A DNA stretch of 64,000 nt from Ciona intestinalis (GCF_000224145.3 NC_020168.2:6615792-6679791); one strand, 5' to 3'; positions 1 through 11,822 are shown, numbered from the stretch's first letter. Numbers and translations: made by a program. Notes: generated from the letters alone by a model not told the origin.

Positions 1-148
1 CTACTACTGCCTGGTTGCGGGTCGGGTTCAATCATTGAACCACGGCACCGCTCAATCAAGAAAGAGTTCGGCCACAAAACAGAAACTTTCTACGCATTCC
101 CGTTTTTTTCACATTAGAGAAACCCTTTTAGTAGTTTAGTACCTTTTT

Positions 149-346
149 TATATAAAGTACTGTGGGGAAGATGGGACATTTTTAGCACAATATATCCAAA
201 TATCCTGACCGTGTTTTAAACAATTAACAACGATCTATGGGAGTCGTGAGGATACGGTTTTTAATTGTTTTGAATGTTCTTTGTTTACTACCAAATGTAT
301 AATCAGAAAATAAAATAGTGTCCCATCTTTCCCCACCCTACTATAC
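149..346 (+). mobile_element. MITE copy, main subfamily
   Basis: A ~200 bp element with inverted ends: GTGGGGAAGATGGGAC at the left and TTTCCCCACCCTACTATA at the right. The interior carries the family hallmarks: GTGTTTTAAACAATTAACAA, a GTCGTGAGGATACGG block and a TTCTTTGTTTACTACCAAAT block. It has no coding capacity. It lies just downstream (3') of the minus-strand SLC22 gene. Confidence 0.85.
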
Positions 347-861
347 TAAAGCTTACAAACAACATTACAACTTACCTTTAGATATACGTTCACTACCCGC
401 AGAACTACAGCATACCGAAAACGACAAGATCGCCACTAAATATCTAACAGCAGTCATCTCAGTTTATGTGCTTCACTCAACCACACAAAGTTGCTACTTG
501 GCTTGAGGTTTCAGTTTATAAAGAGGCATGGTGCTAAGAATAAAAGGGTGCAGACAACTGACTGTGGTGCGAATTATACCACCCCGTTTGTTTTACACTG
601 TGTCGTGTCGGGCGCAACATAATATCATCGTATTGTTTACACTTCTTGTACTTCTTTGTCTACTTTATTTACATCCCACATCAAGGCGGTGTCGCGACAC
701 GACAATAATTTGTATTATGACGTCACAACATGGTTTGGCTTTCGGTTGAAACTCCAATCTTATGCTCTTTATCGACATCTAACGGCTTTTCGTTTTTATC
801 TTTGCCACCGCTACAACAGGACAAGGTACATTCGCTGTAATACAGAATATTGTTACTTTTA

Positions 862-985
862 GTGGAGTAACATGGATACCTTTAGCTAGTAATATTCCAT
901 ATTTCCAAACGTGTTTTAACAATGAACTACGTCCAATAAAGTGATACGGTTTTATAACTCTGTAAATGTTCTTTGTTTACCAGAA
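862..985 (+). mobile_element. Degenerate MITE, second subfamily
   Basis: An eroded copy of the subfamily with a GGATACC-type left end and a CATATTTCC block. It keeps the GTGTTTTAACAATGAAC and TGTTCTTTGTTTACCA blocks. The right terminus is not recognisable. Confidence 0.5.
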
Positions 986-1023
986 GTGACCGTAAAAGAG
1001 AAAACATGGACGATATGTTATTA

Positions 1024-4000
1024 TCACAACAAATACCTTTTCAACAGCAACGCCTCGTGTACGGTGGAGGGCAGGGCTTTGTTCCGCGTGGTGGGGAGCA
1101 AGAGCGCAAGTAATGCAGATATCAGATTGAGGGCAGCGGTTGCAATGCATGGGGCGAACGTGCTGGTGGTATTACCTAAACATTGGGATCTTTGAGGTTG
1201 GTGAACTAAAATATTGTACATAATTCTGCAGTATTAAACCACACGAATACACATTTAGTAGGGTAGGGGAAGATCGTATTTAAAACAATGAACAACGATC
1301 TATACAGGAGTCGTGAGGATACGGATTTATTATTCTTTGAATATTCTTTTTTTACTTCCAAATTGGACGACAAAAAAGAATAAAAAGGTGTCCCACCTTC
1401 CTCAACCCTACTGTATACAGCTTACATAAACAGGTTCCATGTCAGAATTTGAGATTTAGGTTCAAACTTTAAATTCTGGCACAAAGAGATGATTATTCAA
1501 CCACTCACTTGCGTATATTATATAAGGTGATATCATACTTCCGATCCTTGCAGACGATGCAGATATTCCAAGCACGGTCTGTCGAGTTGCGGTTGGGAAA
1601 ACCTCTCCAGTGTAACCATATATTATGTTGTAGCATAACGACACGGCCAACTTACTGAACATTGTGGTGATGGTAACCAAAGTGGGGCTCCCTGTAAAAA
1701 TGGTAAAGTGATATAAAATGAATGCATAATGTATTGATTCTCGCGTGGAGAGCAATGACAGTCGTTATAACACGGGTGTCCTGTTTCATACACCTCGTGA
1801 CCGTTTACGAGATACCACCTATGTAACTTATTTATTATCACACGGCGGGTCAACGACGGTCGTTATATCACGTGTGTTCTATTTTACACCCATTGTGCAC
1901 GTTTACGAGTTACCAGCTATGTTGCTTTGTGGGTAAATGTAACTTACTTAACCTCGGATGGCGGAACAACGGCAGTCGTTATACCACGGGTGATCGGTTT
2001 CACGTACACCTTGCGGTCGTTTACGAGTTACCAGGTATGTGGCTTAGCAGGTTACGATGTGCCCAGATTTAAAACCATAACTTATTCCAACTCACATAGT
2101 ACAAACAACGGTGCCGAAGCAACAGATACAGCTGTTATGATCATCGTTCCAACATAAGCTCTCCTGCGCCCCCATGCCTCTGACCATATGTAGTAAAGAA
2201 TGGCTGACACAACTTCTGTTATTCCGGCGTATAGCATGTTAAGGAACCGATCACCGCTTAGACTGTTCGTGTTCAACGCGATCGTGTAATACGTCATACT
2301 GCAAACGAACCTGGGAAAAATAATAGGATTTAGTAAACAAAAGCGCGATGCTTTTCAGCGATTCTAGACAACCTATAGGCGCGATGGAACAGAGCTTATA
2401 GCGCTCGCATCGTAACCAGATGATACAAGTTGGATGCTCAATGCTGCTACCATTGTAAGCGTGTGTGTTTTTGAACAATAAACTTTAACAGTGATAGCCT
2501 TGAGTTGGCCTAATTGTGAGCTATACAAAAATAAGGCTGTCGTTCCCGTCCCGCAAAGACAAATACGCTTCATTACACATAATTCAATAAATAAAACTGA
2601 CGTCACACAGTACGTACCAGGCAAACTGGAAAATGAACAAACGATAAAGAAGAGTCCAATGTTTCGTCATTTCCCGTATTGACGTCCATATATTCAATCC
2701 TTCAAACTCTGCTGCGTCATGATCTTTGACATCACGATCCCTTATCGCTTCCCCGTTTGTCACAGCGATTTTATTTCGTATCTTTTGCGCTCGTTCTGGC
2801 TTACCCGTCCCAACCAACCAATATATGGATTCGTCAATGTACCTGGTGGAAACATGCATGTGACGTCACCATACATTTAAGCTCGTGACGTCACATGCGA
2901 TGTTATATGTTATTTATTGAGCTATGACGTCAAAAGTTAAGAATTTGTGACCATTTTCTATATACCTTTAAAAATATTGCTATTAATGCGTTTTATTTAT
3001 ATTTTTTGTATATTTTGGGAAAGGAATTAACTTAGTGGAAACGTTGATCACTTGTATTACTCAATCTACATTAATAAAATAACCTAATACATTATCGTAT
3101 ATAATCCCGCAAGGGAATATTCGTATTCACTTAACACTCGTGCCATTAAACAGCCGCACTTACCAATAGTAAGGAATGTAGACAATTCCTAAGAGACCTG
3201 TAAACCTTAAGTACCAACGCCAATGCCTGAAATAGAATCCTATAAGCGGTAGAATCATATAACCGATGCCATAACCCATCTCCACCGCAGAATATACCAG
3301 AGTTCGTCGCTCGCTTGAAATCGTTTCGTAACCTGTTGGTAGCAATGAATGCAACTTCTTTATCCTCGCGTGGCGAAACAATGGTCGTTATAACAAAGGT
3401 GTTCGTTTTTTTGCACCTCGTGCCCACTTACGAGTTACCACGTGTATAACTCAAGTATCCTCGCGTGGCGGGGCAAGAAAGTCGTTATGACACGGGTGTT
3501 CTGTTTCATATACCTCTTCCCTGCTCATTTTATCGCATAAGTAACTTTAAACTTTTTGGATGACGGTTTTTCTATATAACTGACAATTTAAACAACTCAT
3601 AAGTGACTACTGGGTTGGACGAAAAGATGAGCCTCCATTTTAAGCCATCGACAAAAACTCTGATTTAAAAAATGAAACCTAACATCGTTCTATATTAAAC
3701 TTATTAATATTAAGTTTCAAAAGCGTCGTTCCCATAAAATTAAGCAGAATATAGCAAGAAAGGGTACTATAGATAAATGGGCACGAACTACAGAATTTTA
3801 ATTGCTGTGCGTACCCAATAAAAACAAGAAGAGTGTAACTTACTTTATCTTCGCGTGTCCGGAAAACGACAGTCGTTATAACACGGGTCTAACACCTCGT
3901 GCCAGCTTAAGAGTTACCAAGTATGTTACTTTGTGGGTGATTATGTTGTGGATAAAGCCACTTACCTATGAGTATCGCAGCTACGAAGTTCACCAGAGTT

Positions 4001-6972
4001 CCACAGCCGCTGATAAACAACATGAAAGCGTATGTGTAAATGTTGGTGGTGAAGCTTAAGAATATGGCGGACAAGAAATGCCAAAGAGTGAATATAAGAA
4101 AGATTGGCCTGCGTCCAAATCTGAAAATTATTAGTAAACATAGTAGGGTGGGGAAAGACGGGAAACCTTTAGCGCATAATGTCCAAATATCCCGATTGTG
4201 TTTTAAACAATTAACAACGGTCTGTGAAAGTCGTGAGATTAAGGTTTAGTAATTCTTTAAATGTTTTTTTTTGTTTACTACCAAATGGGTCAAGAAAATA
4301 GAATGAAAAGGGGTCCCATCTTCCCCAACCCTACTCCCACAGCAAATATGCCAAGTATGGTATGTTAGCTCTAATTGCCATTAACTGCAGATAATTTAAC
4401 GAGTAATGTGGCGTTTTTAAACTGTGTTTTTTCGCGTTGATTCTACAGGCATAAACGTGTGTTCTATATTTAATTATCACTGTAAATTGGAATTAAATAT
4501 TATGGTTTACTGCCAAATAAAATAAAAAAGAAGAATGAAAACACGTCCCATTTTATTTAGCCCACCCTACTATAGTATCAGCAAAACATTCAAAATGACC
4601 CTTTTCCAGTTAAGCGCCTTTTACCACAGACTGGAGACGCTTAAATACATAAACTATCATAGCTCTATACCTAATATATATACCGAATATGACATGACCA
4701 AGCTAATAAATGAATGTAACTTATTTATCCTCATTCAGCAGAAAAACTACAATCGATCTAACAAGGGCTTATAGATGTGCCTTTCTGTGTGGCTGATAAT
4801 TTGGCCAACCCATTAGTGACCTCTGGGTTGGAACTAATAGTATAGTAGGGTGGGGTAAGGTGGGACACCTTCAGCACGTAATACCCAAATATCCTGATCG
4901 TCTTTTAAACAATTAACAACGGTCTATGGAAGTCGTGAGGACATAGTTTCATATTTTTTTGAATCTTCTTTGTTTACTACCAATTGGGACGAGAAAATAG
5001 AGTTAAAAAGTGCCCCATCTTCCCCCATCCTATACTGTATATGATTAAATAGACCATACAGATATACCTATCAGATAGAATTCCACCCGTTAAGCCTCCG
5101 AAAAGCTTTCCAACGAAATAGCTTGTTAGCAGCATCGGTTGCTTCCATTTTTTACCGCATACCAAATTAAACTGAAAAACATTGCGTTAGGTATAGTAGG
5201 GTGGGGGAAGATTGGACACCCTTGACACATAATAACTAAATTTGTTTACTACCAAATTGGAAAAGAAAATAGATTGAAAAGGTGTCCCATCTTCCCCTAC
5301 CCTACTATATATACATTATTGCACAATGTACATGTTATTTTATATATACATATATAAAGTTATATACCAAAAAAAGCATAGTGTAGCCCAACGTCGTCTA
5401 TCATGCGGCAATGCATTGTCGAGTTATAACATGGGTGTCTTCTATGCACCAGATACACATGGTGTATTCATACATCTCATGCTCACTGTCAAGTTATATA
5501 ATAACGGCACACATACATATGTAGTACCTCTGTTATAATAGATGTTTCAATTCCCTCGTATTGATAAGCTTCGCATTGCACCGTGTTGTTTGTTCCTATA
5601 AGGGTAACATATTTCTACATTGGAATTATTTAAAGCAAGTTTAAAAATAAGGGCCCATTATGTGTTCATTACTGACTGTAAACTGTTCATTGTAACGTAT
5701 GTTGACTGTAAAATGGTACAATGGTTGCAGCCCTCTTGTTATATATTTGCGAATTGAGTGTTAAACCACTGCTTCCGCAGATGCACCAGTTTCAAGCGGG
5801 TGCCGTTTTTTTATGTGCGGACCTTGTTACGTCCAAGGAAATTGCAACAATTATTAAGTTTCCTATCCATGCCGTACACTGGCTACCATGCAGGGATCGC
5901 CATTTATCATATTACTATTACGTTGGGGACATGGCAAACTCTGGCATATACCAACGTTCTATACACCAGGTCCTCTTAACCATTCGCCATACTCAATATA
6001 GAAAACACAGTAGGGTGAAGTAAAATGAGAAATCTTTTCTTATTTGGTATTAAACCAAAAATATTTTCAGAAATACATAACCGTATCGTCGTGACTCTAA
6101 AAGAGCGTTGTTAATTGCTCAAAATACGACCAAGAGATATAGGGTTTAGTTGTCAACGATACCCCACAGTATACTATGTATAGTAGGGTGGGAAAAGAAA
6201 AATAAAGAGGTGTCCTCCACCCTACTATATTCCACGCATATATTACCTGGAGCCGAGCTATTGAACATGAGGCAGGAGCTACGAACCATCACCTCGTTTT
6301 CCATCACGAACGGGATTGAAGCATTCAAGTTTGTTTCCTTTGATGTGACGTTGGACTATATTAAACAGGAGGTTAAATATTCACTCATGGTGTATACTCT
6401 GTACGTTTGAGTTGATATAAATACTGTTTTATGGTTACTTTTACGGCCACAATTTTAAATACACTACATTTAAACCTTTTATATCCATATCGTGTTTTAA
6501 CGACTGTCGTTACAACTAAGTTCCGTCTGTTCCGCTTTGTGTTTAGTTTATATATACGTTATCGTGATCGAACAAAATAAAGGATACGTCAATGTTTTCA
6601 GAAGTATAAAAACAACCATTTCAAAACCACATTAGTTTATTAACTGCCGAGAAAACTTAAAAAGTTGTGCAACCTGTATGTCCATTCCATTAAAAATAAG
6701 CGCCATTTTGGTAAAAGATGAGTACGACAAATCATGACGTTGAAATTTCTAAATATTTCAAAAAATGTTCAAAATTCTGACTAAATAAATAGTTTACTTA
6801 CGTCACCTAAGCCTCTGACGTCACAATGGTGATCAGGGGTAAACTGAATAATTAGAAATTGCAGTGAAGCAAAGCAATTGGGTACAGATGATAGCATTAA
6901 CAAAATAAGAAGTCTTTTTTGGTAATACCCAAGCTTTTCCTGGGCAACGCTTGATTTTTCGTTTTTGACCAT
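1024..6972 (-). CDS. SLC22-family organic ion transporter (10 exons, 526 aa)
   Basis: A plasma-membrane MFS transporter of the SLC22 organic cation/anion/carnitine type; the substrate cannot be told from sequence. Exons in coding order: 6972-6802, 6355-6247, 5595-5528, 5171-5068, 4120-3966, 3332-3164, 2842-2618, 2310-2096, 1691-1509, 1205-1024. All have GT/AG borders and phases match throughout, giving 526 residues, the usual family length. Family marks in order: TM1 then PDHHC; a large N-glycosylatable extracellular loop with cysteines (~50-115) ending in EFNLVCGKKW; the MFS motif LSDRFGRRP (~147-155); SSERRTLVYSAVEMGYGIGY; WYIDESIYWL; GEVFPTATRQTVLG; and LLALLLPTTRNKALPSTV before the tail. 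The start used is the ATG at 6972 (MVKNEKSS); an extra 5' exon is possible. Almost every intron holds a repeat. Confidence 0.93.
1257..1418 (+). mobile_element. MITE copy in SLC22 intron 9
   Basis: It starts TAGTAGGGTAGGGGAAGAT and ends CTCAACCCTACTGTATAC. The left part is internally shortened, but the AACAACGATCTATA and GTCGTGAGGATACGG blocks remain. It lies between the last two coding exons of the SLC22 gene. Confidence 0.85.
1737..2045 (+). repeat. Dispersed ~100 bp repeat, three tandem units
   Basis: Three imperfect units, each with a GTCGTTATA.CACG core, a TTTCA.ACACC block and a TTTACGAG.TACCA block. They sit in SLC22 intron 8, between exons 2310-2096 and 1691-1509. The same unit recurs at 3356-3530, 3845-3935, 49134-49245 and, inverted, at 51905-52005, 57018-57115 and 57955-58035. 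No coding content. Confidence 0.8.
3356..3530 (+). repeat. Dispersed ~100 bp repeat, two units
   Basis: Two adjacent units with the TCCTCGCGTGGCG start, the GTCGTTAT core and the GCACCTCGTGCCCACTTACG block, in SLC22 intron 5 about 25 bp upstream of the acceptor at 3333. Confidence 0.75.
3845..3935 (+). repeat. Dispersed ~100 bp repeat, one unit
   Basis: One unit (TTCGCGTGTCCGG start, CGACAGTCGTTATAACACGG core, CACCTCGTGCCAGC) in SLC22 intron 5, near the donor at 3965. Confidence 0.75.
4140..4335 (+). mobile_element. MITE copy in SLC22 intron 4
   Basis: A full-length main-subfamily copy (TAGTAGGGTGGGGAAAGACG ... CTTCCCCAACCCTACT). Its left end is only 19 bp from the exon acceptor at 4121, so the branch point of that intron probably lies in MITE sequence. 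Confidence 0.9.
4500..4576 (+). mobile_element. MITE right-half fragment
   Basis: Only the right half is clear: TGGTTTACTGCCAAAT, then ...ATGAAAACACGTCCCAT and GCCCACCCTACTATA. It lies in SLC22 intron 4. Confidence 0.6.
4843..5040 (+). mobile_element. MITE copy in SLC22 intron 4
   Basis: A full-length copy, TATAGTAGGGTGGGGTAAGG to CTTCCCCCATCCTATACTGT. It ends 27 bp inside the intron from the donor at 5067. Confidence 0.9.
5193..5313 (+). mobile_element. Internally deleted MITE in SLC22 intron 3
   Basis: A 121 bp copy with both ends intact (TATAGTAGGGTGGGGGAAGA and CTTCCCCTACCCTACTATA) but missing the central third. It lies 21 bp upstream of the exon acceptor at 5172. Confidence 0.9.
5411..5540 (+). 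repeat. Dispersed repeat, related to 53275-53425
   Basis: Shares GTCGAGTTATAACATGGGTG, the CACCAGA.ACACATGG block and CTCATG..CACTGTC with 53275-53425. It appears to be a ~70 bp unit repeated twice. It runs into the third SLC22 exon (5528-5595) on the other strand. Confidence 0.55.
6008..6178 (-). mobile_element. MITE, second subfamily, in SLC22 intron 2
   Basis: An inverted copy starting CAGTAGGGTGAAGTAAAATG, with the GTCGTGACTCTAAAAGAGCG block typical of the second subfamily and an end at CCCCACAGTATACTATG. Confidence 0.7.
6180..6229. mobile_element. Minimal MITE: two ends only
   Basis: About 50 bp consisting of TATAGTAGGGTGGGAAAAGA, a short AAAGAGGTGTCC bridge and TCCACCCTACTATA. It is an extreme internal deletion derivative, 17 bp inside the intron from the SLC22 donor at 6246. 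Confidence 0.8.
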
Positions 6973-7204
6973 TGTTACTAGCGCCGCTTGCCGCTATGAG
7001 CTTACAGATACATACCAAACACTTACAGACTCTCCCACAATAGATGCGCCGTCTTTTATAAGCGTTGTCGTGCATGGTTGCACATGGAGCATTTTTTAGG
7101 GTGGGTTGTCTTCGATACTTATCAAGTTTTAATTACGCAGCTCGTGATTATAAAGTGATTCGCTTTGTACAAAAGTGAACCGTTTGTATGTAAAATCTAC
7201 ATAT

Positions 7205-7345
7205 AATACTGTGGGCTAAGATAGAAAATGGTTTCCACCTAAAATCCATATTCTCCAATCGTGTTTTAACAACAAACAACGCTCTTTTACAGTCGAAAGA
7301 ATGCAGTTATATGTTTTTATAAATATTCTTTGTTTGTACGATTTT
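7205..7345 (+). mobile_element. Degenerate MITE, second subfamily
   Basis: TACTGTGGGCTAAGATAG start, CAATCGTGTTTTAACAACAA, AACGCTCTTTTACAGTCG and ATATTCTTTGTTT blocks; no clear right end. Confidence 0.55.
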
Positions 7346-7530
7346 ATCCCACACGACTATATCTTAATTTGTTCAGTTTTTATTTATCTACGTTTTTTTA
7401 TTTATCCATGTGAACGTCAATGTGATACAAACACCGTAACGTTAACAACCCGAGTCACGGTGTCAAATAAAACCGTGTTAACCCAGGTAATTGCAACCAT
7501 CATCGAACCAAACGTTTATTCGTGACGATT

Positions 7531-7713
7531 TATAGTATGGTGGGGGGAGAAGGAACACCTTTGGCACATAATATCTTTTATTTTAACAACGATCTACATG
7601 GGAGTCGTAAGAATACGGTTTTATAATTTTTTGAATATTCTTTGTTTACTAGCAGATGGGACAAGAAAATAGAATGAAAAGTTGTCCCAACTTCCCCCAC
7701 CCTGATATATTTA
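7531..7713 (+). mobile_element. MITE copy, main subfamily
   Basis: Starts TATAGTATGGTGGGGGGAGA and ends CTTCCCCCACCCTGATATA, with the usual interior blocks. The CAAATATCCTGATCG block is shortened. Confidence 0.85.
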
Positions 7714-8395
7714 AAGTCTTTTACGTATTTATATAGTTGCATTTAGCCACTTCTTAAAGCAATGACAATGATAAGCAGCAGCTTACCTACATCTCGTGTC
7801 CTAAACGTATAATAGTGGCGTCATACTTCTTATTTTTGTATCTTTGGTATGATTGCATTGAATCGTTGTTGCCCATTTTCTAAGTAGCAGAACAGCTCGA
7901 AACGGGTACAACGTCACAGATGGCTTAAATAATTAACGGACTTTTCAGCATTGGTTTATAAACTGCCTTGGGTCTAAAATTAGATAACAGTGGGTGTTGG
8001 GGCAATATACCTACATTCAGGTTTCTAGATAGAATTTATATTATTGAGGTTTAGAAAACTATGGGACATGCTTATATTCAATGTCTTTTTCATTTAAAGT
8101 CAGAATCTATATTATGTTAATAGGCATAATGTAAACAATCTTTTAACGGCTAAGTCGGTATCCATCATACCTGATGAGCCGTTGAGAGAATCTCTATTAT
8201 TGCGGCCCATAAAATGTCCCAGTAAAGTTGAAAATTAAAATCTAGTCGGTATATTGCATCAAGGGTATATAGTTAATAGACAATTAATCTTGAAATATTT
8301 GTCAAAAGTAGACGCATTGTTTATATAGAATCGTCATTGTTTAAGGTTTTACATCGTTAAAATATTTAGGCATAGAGGTCGCTTGGGTGCTTGTC

Positions 8396-8518
8396 TTACA
8401 TATATAGGCTGGAGAAAGACGGGACGGACACGTTTCAAGCAATCAACAACTGTCTATATATAGCAGTCGTGAGAATAAAACGACAAGGTATCCCTTCTTT
8501 CCCCACCCTATACTATAC
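8396..8518 (+). mobile_element. Internally deleted MITE
   Basis: Ends TATATAGGCTGGAGAAAGACG and TTTCCCCACCCTATACTATA around a shortened interior that still has CAAGCAATCAACAAC and CAGTCGTGAGAATA. Confidence 0.8.
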
Positions 8519-9343
8519 GTCATTCGTGGCCTACTTTAATAGGGCATTGGTCAATCGAATATAGCATAGATCATATAACATGGTACACACCGAAAATAAA
8601 TCGAAAACGTAACATATAGTACAATGGGGAAGATGGGACACTTAAGCACACATTGCCAAATATTTTTAAAATCATAATAGATGACGGTTTTTGAGTAATA
8701 CCACGAATTAGTACTATCATTCCTTTATAAATCGACAACAAGTTGATAAAATATAATAAAACACACGAGGAGTTATTTAGCGATCCGCCCAACAGGTGAA
8801 ATTTTACAAATTCGAAAACACACAGGATAAGATGGGACAGTTTAAAATCATTGTTAATTTTGATTATTAAATGTATTTATAAATAGGAATATACGTAAAT
8901 AACACGAAATAATACTGTACGCTCTAAAAATTAAGTCTAAACATTCTTTTTCTTGCCTTGCTGCTATAGTTTTAACATGTTACCTATACATTATATTATT
9001 GCATAACAATTGGTATTGTTTCAACAACAATGGGTATTGTTCGAACATTAATGGATAAATATTGTATCCTACAAATGTATATGAACTTGTAATAACAGAA
9101 AATTGATAAAAACTGTTGATAAAGTTTTTATTTTTGCTACAAATTGGCTATTACTACTCTGTTTTTGGTACAAGCCCCTTCTTATAAATTTATCACCAAG
9201 TGCAAATAACCAAATTTCGAATATATTTTCAAAATATTGTCTTTTTATTATATCAGTATCTTATAGTTGAAAACCCCCTGAGGTATAAATTACTAAATTA
9301 AAAGCAAATCTTTCAAAGTTTGACAATGAAAACATACAAAACT

Positions 9344-9953
9344 ACAATGTGGGGGAAGATGGGACTCTAAATAGAAATATATTTACATTAGCAGTATTCT
9401 GCAACTTGTAGTTAACCTACCGAGTTTAACAGGCTGTGCTAGTTTCTTTGCCACGTAAACTGCACATATATAACGTTAAACATATTTTGTTGTTGTTTTT
9501 ATCTCAAATTAAAGTCATATTGACCCCTGCCTATTTTCTTCATGCTTATATCTCAGTGTTTTTTACAAAACTAAAACTAGTTTTATGAGACAAAATCAAA
9601 CTGTACGAAATATTCAAGGTTGTTTTATAAAGCTATGAAATTAGTTTAATCGTTCGCACACGCAAAAAAAGTTTTATTGGCTTTACTATGATTTAGTAAG
9701 CAGTAAAAAATGGCACCTTACTATTTCGCATTTTTTACCTCTTCGAAGTATACTGTTTCTATTTTACATATATTTTTAATATTTAAAAACAATAATCAGC
9801 TTTGACGGGCGTTTTATAAAGTCGTGATAATACTATCGAATAATTCTGTAACCTTATTTTCCTGATTATCATTACATGGGGGTCCGTAAAAAGAAAATTA
9901 AAAAAAAGTTTCTTATGACAAAGTGTCCCATCTTCCCCCACCCTACTATATTG
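9344..9953. mobile_element. Longer element with MITE-type ends
   Basis: A ~610 bp stretch bounded by CTACAATGTGGGGGAAGATG and, inverted, CATCTTCCCCCACCCTACTA. The interior is AT-rich and unlike the ~190 bp MITE apart from short GTTTTATAAAG..GTGA pieces. It could be a less-deleted relative, or two elements whose outer ends happen to face each other. No transposase frame is visible. Confidence 0.5.
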
Positions 9954-10454
9954 TTATCGGTAATGTCTGAATCAATTTTCCAGACGTGCGCTATGATAAC
10001 ATACGCATCGGATGTGACGTAACAGAACAACACGGCTAAAACTAGCGCTATATAGCATCGAGTATATGCTGATGGTATGTTATTGAAAGCAAATATGGTG
10101 TAATTGTGTATTTGAAAAGCGTTTTTGCAAGGTTTTTAAATCCCTTGTATAAACATAGATTTAAGGCATCAGTATCATAAACATAATTTATTCATCTCTT
10201 TGAATACAGTAGCGAAGACCAGGTTAATAATACAACAAAATGAACATCTTAAAACAAAACGACAGTCGTTATACATACGCTGCAGGTAAATACTTAAATA
10301 AAAGTATATCAGCTAAAAGCGTGACTGCAACAGACCTATGTTAAGATTTTCCTTTATATACAGGCATACGGTTAGTAACTAGAGGAAAAAATAACAGACT
10401 GTTCTGTGTCTGTGGCGTTTCCCAATTATATCTACAAGATTCCTGGAGTTTACA

Positions 10455-11822
10455 ATGCAGTTAATGCATTATATTAGTATCGCATTCGCGTGTGCCGAAA
10501 ACTTGTTTTTTAGTGGTGCAATATACGGGTGGCCGACGTTCGAATATGTCCTGATCCAAAACGGATATTTTTCTCACCTCTGTCCTAACGTGACAAACGT
10601 GACGTCACTGATGACGTGTACAGAAAGCAAAGAAATGTTGAATTTGGTATTTACGTCAGCAACATCAGTCATGGTTATGGTAGCCCCGTTTGGCGGATAT
10701 ATCTTCGATAGGTTCGGTACATGGCTGTTTCGCTCAATAGCAACCATGTTTCTAACTCTTGGTGTGATTTTTCTAGCTGCATCAACTCCAGAAACACCAA
10801 ACCTGTTATTCCCAGGGGCCATTTCTCTCGCTATCGGAGGTCTCCACCTACTGATATCGAATCTACAGTTGGGAAATCCGGCAGGTGGCGGTAGAGCGAC
10901 AGTGATAACCCTCGTAAACGGTTCCTTCGATTCTGGGACTCTTTTCTTTTTGATAGTGAAGCTAGCTTACGATTCCGGCACATCTCTGTGTGTTATTTTA
11001 TCCATATACGCCGCGTGCAGCGTGTTCCCATGGGTAAAAACATACACCCTCATGCCCAGAGATTCTTTCCAATACCCGATGAAGGACACAGACGTTAAAT
11101 TCGGGATTTACGAGCTAAAAGCTATAAGTTGCTCGAAAACGCCCAAAACTCAAGATAATGATGTCATTGGTGACATGGACGAACCAGATGAACAAAATAA
11201 AAGTCTCCTGAAATGTCTTCTTACCCCAATCTTTTGGACGAGTTTAATTTACACACTGTTGTTGCATCTTAGGGTTATTTTCTTTCTCGGAAGTTTCGTA
11301 GATTGGTTGCAAGCATTTGAGCCTGTTGGAAATATCAGTAACTTAACTAACATATTTGGAATTTTACTTTGCCTCGGATTGTTCGTTGGTCCTATTAATG
11401 GCATCATAACTGACACTGTGACGTCATATAACCTCAACCGTGGGAAAAGTGTTGCCAAATCAAAATGGAGAGGGCTGTTCGCGTCTACGTTTAGCACGAC
11501 GTTGCTAGCTGTTGGCTTCTCAATAGCTACAGCCTTACACAACACTATTGGTACTTTTATATTGTTTATCCTAACTCGTTCATTTTTGTATTCAAGTATA
11601 AGTTCGTTTATCGCCACGGCTTTTCCGTCTCGACATTTAGGCAAACTGTATGGTATAAGTATGGCACTGGCCGGGGTTTTTGGCTTTAGTACATACGGAA
11701 TATTTAGCCTTGCTAATCCGTATGATCCGAAATTTATCGTAACTAATTACGTCATGATCGCCATGGTATCGGTCACCGTCGTCCATTCGGTGCTTATTTT
11801 CGTTAAAAGCCGCGCCGCCTAA
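10455..11822 (+). CDS. SLC43A3-like: SLC43A3-like MFS transporter, single exon (455 aa)
   Basis: An MFS membrane transporter of the SLC43 family. Vertebrate SLC43A1/A2 carry large neutral amino acids and SLC43A3 carries purine nucleobases. The sequence is closest to my memory of SLC43A3: YGWPTFEYVLIQNGYFSHLC near residues 24-43, GGYIFDRFG at ~78-86, GGLHLLISNLQLGNPAGG, ITLVNGSFDSGTLFFLIVKL and ILTRSFLYSSISSFIATAFPSRH. It has about 12 hydrophobic segments with a hydrophilic central loop near 205-255, and NVT sequons in the first extracellular loop. Length is slightly under the ~490 aa of vertebrate members. The ATG at 10455 gives the family N-terminus. An AATAAA lies at 11885-11890. The whole CDS is in one exon, unusual for this family, so it may be a retrocopy or have lost its introns. 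Substrate not predicted. Confidence 0.88.
   Translation: MQLMHYISIAFACAENLFFSGAIYGWPTFEYVLIQNGYFSHLCPNVTNVTSLMTCTESKEMLNLVFTSATSVMVMVAPFGGYIFDRFGTWLFRSIATMFLTLGVIFLAASTPETPNLLFPGAISLAIGGLHLLISNLQLGNPAGGGRATVITLVNGSFDSGTLFFLIVKLAYDSGTSLCVILSIYAACSVFPWVKTYTLMPRDSFQYPMKDTDVKFGIYELKAISCSKTPKTQDNDVIGDMDEPDEQNKSLLKCLLTPIFWTSLIYTLLLHLRVIFFLGSFVDWLQAFEPVGNISNLTNIFGILLCLGLFVGPINGIITDTVTSYNLNRGKSVAKSKWRGLFASTFSTTLLAVGFSIATALHNTIGTFILFILTRSFLYSSISSFIATAFPSRHLGKLYGISMALAGVFGFSTYGIFSLANPYDPKFIVTNYVMIAMVSVTVVHSVLIFVKSRAA

Larger units (their letters stand above)
7081..10454. other. Intergenic spacer between divergent transporter genes
   Basis: AT-rich spacer between the SLC22 first exon (minus strand) and the SLC43A3-like gene (plus strand), so it should hold both promoters. 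It contains MITE copies at 7205-7345, 7531-7713, 8396-8518 and a longer relative at 9344-9953, plus isolated GGGGAAGATGGGAC end-like motifs near 8624 and 8822. No reading frame here looks real. Confidence 0.7.

Noticed and set aside
941-1195. Plus-strand frame over the last SLC22 exon
   Set aside because: It starts in MITE sequence and is the antisense shadow of the SLC22 exon at 1205-1024, which has clear family content.
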